Of a DNA stretch of 64,000 nt, positions 59,849 to 64,000 are shown piece by piece. The stretch's first letter is position 1. The number at the start of each line of letters is the position of its first letter. The stretch covers positions 1,364,001 to 1,428,000 of the forward strand of contig NZ_VRSV01000001.1 of the NCBI RefSeq assembly GCF_008017415.1. Direction: 5' to 3'. The notes beneath the pieces are model-generated. The model saw only the letters and a list, made by a program, of their open reading frames with translations. It was not told where the DNA came from and did not search any database. Position numbers and translations under genes: made by a program. Source of the DNA: Microbacterium hatanonis (GTDB lineage: Bacteria; Actinomycetota; Actinomycetes; Actinomycetales; Microbacteriaceae).

Positions 59849-61048
59849 ATGGACAAGACCGAGACCCTCGCGTGGTTGAAGCGGATCTCGGGAGACCTGG
59901 CGACCGCGACTCTGAACAGGCTCGAGGAATCGCTGCCCTGGTACGCGGAGATGCCGCCTGCGCGACGATCGGCCGTCGGCCTCGTCGCGCAGGCGGGCAT
60001 CACCTCGTTCATCACCTGGTACGAGGACCCCACCTCCACACCGTGGGTCGCAGCCGACATCTTCGCCGCAGCTCCCCGCGAGCTGCTGCGGAGCGTGAGC
60101 CTGCAGCAGACGCTGCAGCTCATCCGGGTCACGGTCGAGGTGACCGAAGAACGGGTGCGGGGCAAGGGCGGTCAGCTTCGCGAGGGGATTCTTCTCTACT
60201 CCCGCGACGTGGCGTTCGCCGCCGCCGACGTCTACGCGCGCGCCGCCGAGGCGCGCGGGCTGTGGGACGCCCGGCTCGAGGCGCTGGTCGTCGACTCGAT
60301 CCTGACGGGCGAGACCGACGAGGAGCTGCCCAGCCGCATCGCGGCCCTCGGGTGGCACGGTCACGGCGAGGTCGCTGTGCTGGTGGGTACGACTCCCCCG
60401 CAGCTCGACGTCGACCAAGTACGGCGCACAGCGCGCAAGCTGGGCGTCGACGTCCTCATCGGCGTACAGGGGTCTCGTCTCGTGCTGGTGGTGGGGCGTG
60501 CCCAGCTCGCGGGTCGCGTGGATGAGACCACCGTCGAGCTGCCGTTCGACGAGATCGCCCGCCGTCTCGAACCGGGTTTCGGTGACGGCCACCTCGTGCT
60601 CGGTCCGACGGTGCCTGCGCTCGTCGAGGCCAGCCAGAGCGCACGCGCCGCGCTTGCCGGTTTCGCTGTGGCCCGCGCGTGGCGACACGCGCCCCGACCC
60701 GTCGAGGCCGACGACCTGCTGCCCGAGCGCGCACTGGCGGGTGACGCCGTCGCCAAGCACACGCTCGTCGAGCGCATCTACCGTCCGCTTCACACGCACA
60801 GCCCCGACCTCGTGGCGACGCTCTGGAGCTACCTCGACAACGGTCGGTCGCTGGAAGCCACCGCCCGCGAACTGTTCGTGCATCCCAATACGGTGCGCTA
60901 TCGACTGAAGCGGGTGTCCGAGGTCATCGGGTGGGATGCGACGGGGCCGCGCGAGGCCCTGATCCTCCAGACCGCGCTCATCCTCGGATCCATCGGCACC
61001 GACGCGACGCGACGCCGGCCGTCGACGCTTCGGCGTCACGCCCCCTGA
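59849..61048 (+). CDS. fasR: PucR-family fatty acid synthesis regulator
   Basis: A 399-residue transcription factor. Its C-terminal helix-turn-helix (LWSYLDNGRSLEATARELFV then HPNTVRYRLKRVSEVIGWD) is the PucR/CdaR signature, preceded by a GGDEF-like central domain (residues ~165-290). Directly upstream of fabD, it occupies the place of FasR, which in Streptomyces binds the fabD promoter and activates the fabDHPF operon. ATG at 59,849 with ggag is preferred over the GTG eight codons upstream. Operator likely in 61,049-61,150. Confidence 0.9.
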   Translation: MDKTETLAWLKRISGDLATATLNRLEESLPWYAEMPPARRSAVGLVAQAGITSFITWYEDPTSTPWVAADIFAAAPRELLRSVSLQQTLQLIRVTVEVTEERVRGKGGQLREGILLYSRDVAFAAADVYARAAEARGLWDARLEALVVDSILTGETDEELPSRIAALGWHGHGEVAVLVGTTPPQLDVDQVRRTARKLGVDVLIGVQGSRLVLVVGRAQLAGRVDETTVELPFDEIARRLEPGFGDGHLVLGPTVPALVEASQSARAALAGFAVARAWRHAPRPVEADDLLPERALAGDAVAKHTLVERIYRPLHTHSPDLVATLWSYLDNGRSLEATARELFVHPNTVRYRLKRVSEVIGWDATGPREALILQTALILGSIGTDATRRRPSTLRRHAP

Positions 61049-61150
61049 CCGCTGAGGTCCGACACGACGCGCGCCTTATCGACACCCGACAACGGATCGT
61101 GGCATTGTTGTCCCGCTTCCGACAGATGTCTCCCGACGAATATTGACAGG
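61049..61150 (+). promoter_or_regulatory. fabD promoter/FasR target region
   Basis: This 102-base gap precedes the FAS II operon. cggatcgtggcattgttgtcccgcttccgac is AT-enriched within otherwise GC-rich DNA and is the natural place for a FasR-controlled promoter. In Streptomyces FasR binds upstream of fabD; here the site is inferred from position only. Confidence 0.45.
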
Positions 61151-62080
61151 ATGGATCCCGTGATCATCGCCGTCTTCCCCGGGCAGGGTTCTCAAACCCC
61201 CGGCTTCCTCGCCCCGTGGCTCGAACTCGACGGAGTGCGCGAACGTCTCGAGGCGTTCTCCGACCACTCCGAAATCGATCTGATCGCCGCCGGCACCGAG
61301 TGGGACGCCGACCGCATCCGCGATACCCGTATCGCTCAGCCGCTCATCGTTGCGGCGAGCCTCATCTCCTGGGAGGCCCTGCGGTCGCGAGCCGCTCAGC
61401 CTGCTGCGGGATTCGCGGGGCACTCGGTCGGCGAGATCGCCGCGCTCGTGGTCGCCGGCGTGCTCACGGCCGAGGAGGGCATGCGGCTGGTCGGCCTGCG
61501 CGGGCGCGCGATGGCGGATGCTGCGGCGCTCGCTGAGACCGGGATGAGCGCCGTGCTCGGAGGCGACGAAGCCGCTGTGCTCGCTCGGCTCTCGGAACTC
61601 GATCTCACCCCCGCGAACTACAACGGCGCCAATCAGATCGTCGCGGCCGGCACGCCGGCGTCTCTCGCGGAGCTTGCCGCCTCCCCGGTCGCCGGCACAC
61701 GGGTGATCCCCCTCGCCGTCGCGGGCGCGTTCCACACCCGCTTCATGAAGCCCGCCGTCGACGTGCTGCGCGAGGCCGCCAGCGACGTCGAGCCGTCCGA
61801 CCCGTCATCGCTGCTCTGGACGAACTCCGACGGTTCCGTCGTCTCGTCCGGACGCGCCGCCCTCGACCTGCTGGTGGCCCAGGTCGCCTCGCCCGTCCGC
61901 TGGGACCGCACGATGGCGTCGTTCGCCGAGAACGGCGCGACCGGCCTGATCGAGTTCGCTCCGGCGGGTACCCTCACCGGTCTCGCCAAGAGAGGCCTGC
62001 GCGGCACCCCCGCCGTCGCGGTGAAGACCCCCGATGATCTGGTCGCCGCTGCGGCCCTCCTGGAAGAAGTCCCCGCGTGA
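61151..62080 (+). CDS. fabD: Malonyl-CoA:ACP transacylase
   Basis: Transfers malonate from CoA to acyl carrier protein. 309 residues. N-terminal GQG motif VFPGQGSQTPGF, nucleophile S92 in FAGHSVGEIAALV, His195 in AGAFHTRFM, and GLTGLAKRGLRGT at the end. Usual length. Its stop overlaps the fabH start by four bases (GTGA), so translation is coupled. First gene of the fabD-fabH-acpP-fabF operon. Confidence 0.97.
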   Translation: MDPVIIAVFPGQGSQTPGFLAPWLELDGVRERLEAFSDHSEIDLIAAGTEWDADRIRDTRIAQPLIVAASLISWEALRSRAAQPAAGFAGHSVGEIAALVVAGVLTAEEGMRLVGLRGRAMADAAALAETGMSAVLGGDEAAVLARLSELDLTPANYNGANQIVAAGTPASLAELAASPVAGTRVIPLAVAGAFHTRFMKPAVDVLREAASDVEPSDPSSLLWTNSDGSVVSSGRAALDLLVAQVASPVRWDRTMASFAENGATGLIEFAPAGTLTGLAKRGLRGTPAVAVKTPDDLVAAAALLEEVPA

Positions 62081-63078
62081 CCGCCGTTCTCCGCCAGCCC
62101 CAGGGCGTGGCCCACACCCGCATCTACGCCTACGGTGCCGCCCGTGGCGAACTCGTCGTCCCGAACGACGCCCTCGTGGGTCCCATCGACTCCAGCGACG
62201 AATGGATCCGTCAGCGAACCGGGATCATCACGCGCGTTCGCGCCGAGGCGACCACGTCGGCCATCGACCTCGCCGCGATCGCCGGCGCGGAGGCCATCGA
62301 GCGTTCCGGGGTCGCAGCATCCGACATCGACGCGGTGATCGTCGCAACGATCAGCAACCCGAAGCAGACCCCGTCGGTCTCGGCGATCGTCGCCGACCGT
62401 GTGGGCGCCAATCCCGCCGCCGCCTATGACGTGAACGCCGCCTGCGCGGGCTTCGCCTACGCGGTGGCACAGGCGGATGCCCTCATCCGCGGGGGCATCG
62501 CCCACTACGCGCTCGTCGTGGGCACCGAGAAGCTGAGCGACGTCGTCGACCCGACCGACCGCAGCATTTCGTTCCTCCTCGGAGACGGCGCGGGTGCGGC
62601 CGTGATCGGCCCCAGCGACACGCCCGGGATCGGACCGACCGTATGGGGTTCCGACGGTTCGAAGGCCGAGGCGGTGGGCATGAACCACACGCTGACCGAG
62701 TTCCGCGATGGCGTCGCACCGTGGCCCACGCTCCGCCAGGAGGGACCGACGGTCTTCCGCTGGGCCGTGTGGGAGATGGTGAAGGTCGCTCGTGAGGCCC
62801 TCGAGCGCACCGGGATCGAAGCATCCGATCTCGCCGCCTTCGTGCCGCACCAGGCCAACATGCGCATCATCGACGAGTTCGCCAAGCAGCTCGGGCTGCC
62901 GGAGTCGGTCGTGATCGGCCGTGACATCGAGACGACGGGCAACACGTCGGCCGCCTCGATCCCGCTCGCGACGCACCGTCTGCTCGAGGAGCACCCCGAG
63001 GTCAGCGGCGGACTCGCCCTGCAGATCGGGTTCGGCGCCGGACTCGTCTTCGGCGCGCAGGTCGTGGTGCTCCCGTAG
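62077..63078 (+). CDS. fabH: 3-oxoacyl-ACP synthase III
   Basis: Initiates fatty acid chains by condensing acyl-CoA (often branched in actinobacteria) with malonyl-ACP. 333 residues. Catalytic triad: C123 in VNAACAGFAYA, H258 in FVPHQANMRIID and N289 in ETTGNTSAASIP. SSDEWIRQRTGIITR is the usual N-terminal motif. Overlaps fabD by four bases. Complete. Confidence 0.97.
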   Translation: MTAVLRQPQGVAHTRIYAYGAARGELVVPNDALVGPIDSSDEWIRQRTGIITRVRAEATTSAIDLAAIAGAEAIERSGVAASDIDAVIVATISNPKQTPSVSAIVADRVGANPAAAYDVNAACAGFAYAVAQADALIRGGIAHYALVVGTEKLSDVVDPTDRSISFLLGDGAGAAVIGPSDTPGIGPTVWGSDGSKAEAVGMNHTLTEFRDGVAPWPTLRQEGPTVFRWAVWEMVKVAREALERTGIEASDLAAFVPHQANMRIIDEFAKQLGLPESVVIGRDIETTGNTSAASIPLATHRLLEEHPEVSGGLALQIGFGAGLVFGAQVVVLP

Positions 63079-63145
63079 GGGCGGCGCGGCGAACTCTAGA
63101 CTGATCAGGGCCCGTCGGGCCCACACCCCCAGAACAGGAGACACC

Positions 63146-63394
63146 ATGGCATTCACCAACGACGAGGTCCTCGCCGGGCTGGCAGAGCTCATCACCGACG
63201 AGACCGGTATTTCCGCCGACGAGGTGGCTCTCGAGAAGTCGTTCACCGACGACCTCGACATCGACTCCATCTCGATGATGACGATCGTCGTCAACGCCGA
63301 GGAGAAGTTCGGCGTCACCATCCCCGACGACGAGGTCAAGAACCTCAAGACCGTCGGCGACGCCGTCACCTACATCACGTCGGCCCAGGCGTAG
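63146..63394 (+). CDS. acpP: Acyl carrier protein
   Basis: An 82-residue acidic, helical ACP. The pantetheine attachment Ser is S41 in DDLDIDSISMM, with the expected D-S-I/L context. NAEEKFGVTIPDDEVKNLKT follows as helix III-IV. aggag lies upstream of the ATG. It holds growing chains between FabD, FabH and FabF, its neighbours on both sides. Confidence 0.97.
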   Translation: MAFTNDEVLAGLAELITDETGISADEVALEKSFTDDLDIDSISMMTIVVNAEEKFGVTIPDDEVKNLKTVGDAVTYITSAQA

Positions 63395-63449
63395 TACCTG
63401 CGGTGGGGGCCACCGCGCCCCCACCACATACCTCGAGGATCTTCATCAC

Positions 63450-64000
63450 ATGAGCACGACACGCATCGTCGTCACCGGCATCGGTGCCACCTCGCCCATC
63501 GGCGGGACGGCACCCGAGAGCTGGTCCGCCCTGCTGGACGGCGTTTCCGGCACCCGGACACTGGAGCACGACTGGGTCGAGAAGTACGACCTCCCGGTCA
63601 CCTTCGCCGCCGAGGCGCTCGTTCGCCCCGAGACCGTGCTCGCCCGCCCCATCGCGAAGCGCCTCGATCCGTCGTCGCAGCTCGCGATGGTGGCCGCCAT
63701 GGAGGCGTGGGAAGACGCCGGCAGCCCCGAGGTCGACCCCGAGCGGCTCGGCGTGGACTTCGCCACCGGCATCGGTGGCGTCTGGACGCTGCTCGACGCC
63801 TGGGACACGCTTCGCGAGAAGGGCCCTCGGCGCGTCATGCCGATGACGGTGCCGATGCTCATGCCGAACGCGGCCGCCGGCAACCTCTCCCTCCACTTCG
63901 GAGCGCGCGCCTTCGCCCGCACCGTCGCCTCGGCCTGCGCGTCGAGCACCGAATCGATCGTGAACGCCGTCGAGCACCTGCAGGACGGGCTCGCCGACGT
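63450..64000 (+). CDS. fabF: 3-oxoacyl-ACP synthase II, 5' part
   Basis: Elongation condensing enzyme, cut by the window end at residue ~183 of an expected ~410. It starts MSTTRIVVTGIGATSPIG, the standard opening. The nucleophile C163 lies in ASACASSTESI. Remaining catalytic His residues are beyond the window. Last seen gene of the FAS II operon. Confidence 0.96.
   Translation, partial: MSTTRIVVTGIGATSPIGGTAPESWSALLDGVSGTRTLEHDWVEKYDLPVTFAAEALVRPETVLARPIAKRLDPSSQLAMVAAMEAWEDAGSPEVDPERLGVDFATGIGGVWTLLDAWDTLREKGPRRVMPMTVPMLMPNAAAGNLSLHFGARAFARTVASACASSTESIVNAVEHLQDGLAD

Overview
The window comes from the chromosome of a high-GC actinobacterium, most likely a Microbacterium or close relative in the Microbacteriaceae. 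Evidence: a glnE-glnA2-ppgK neighbourhood, an RNase P RNA with the actinobacterial gaggaacgtccgggctcc core, the order aceE-fasR-fabD-fabH-acpP-fabF, and small lineage-type proteins (SPOR-like 69-aa protein, MGHLIYG protein).

Layout. Left core (1-13.5 kb): end of an NB-ARC/TPR regulator; a short degraded stretch with an SDR remnant and a perfect 13-bp palindrome; then nitrogen genes (gdhA, glnE, glnA), polyphosphate glucokinase, RNase P RNA, a family-A DNA polymerase, a zinc-ribbon coiled-coil protein and tRNA-Val(TAC).

Island (13,518-50,803): the 3' end of tRNA-Val, 44 bp, is perfectly repeated at 50,760-50,803. Next to the left copy lie an overlapping excisionase-like gene and a tyrosine recombinase, so about 37.3 kb looks like an integrated genomic island. 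Its cargo includes: (a) a six-gene operon for glycoside use (GH2, GH1, MFS transporter, Gfo/Idh/MocA, SDR, esterase) divergent from an AraC regulator; (b) a redox cluster of a Bcr-type efflux pump, cupin, CMD-family protein, cyclophilin-like protein, PQQ-type sugar dehydrogenase lipoprotein, zinc alcohol dehydrogenase and three aldo/keto reductases, with two paralogous XRE/MmyB-type regulators; (c) scattered small or possibly defensive genes (HEPN-like, AlbA_2/Schlafen-like, YedK-type peptidase, S51 peptidase); and (d) much gene debris: a decayed aldo/keto reductase plus FucU locus, a beheaded methyltransferase, a frameshifted SnoaL-like gene and a head-to-head fusion of two gene fragments. 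No relaxase, replication or conjugation module is intact, so the element looks like a decayed or mobilised island. A tRNA-Ala fragment immediately downstream of the integrase hints at a second, older attachment event.

Right core (50.8-64 kb): a DUF3592-type membrane protein, an interrupted LuxR-type regulator with a palindromic operator-like site, an SDR, a NarL-type two-component system divergent from a two-gene ABC exporter, then pyruvate dehydrogenase E1 (aceE), the PucR-type regulator FasR and the FAS II genes fabD, fabH, acpP and fabF (cut by the window end). These last genes link acetyl-CoA production to fatty acid initiation and elongation.
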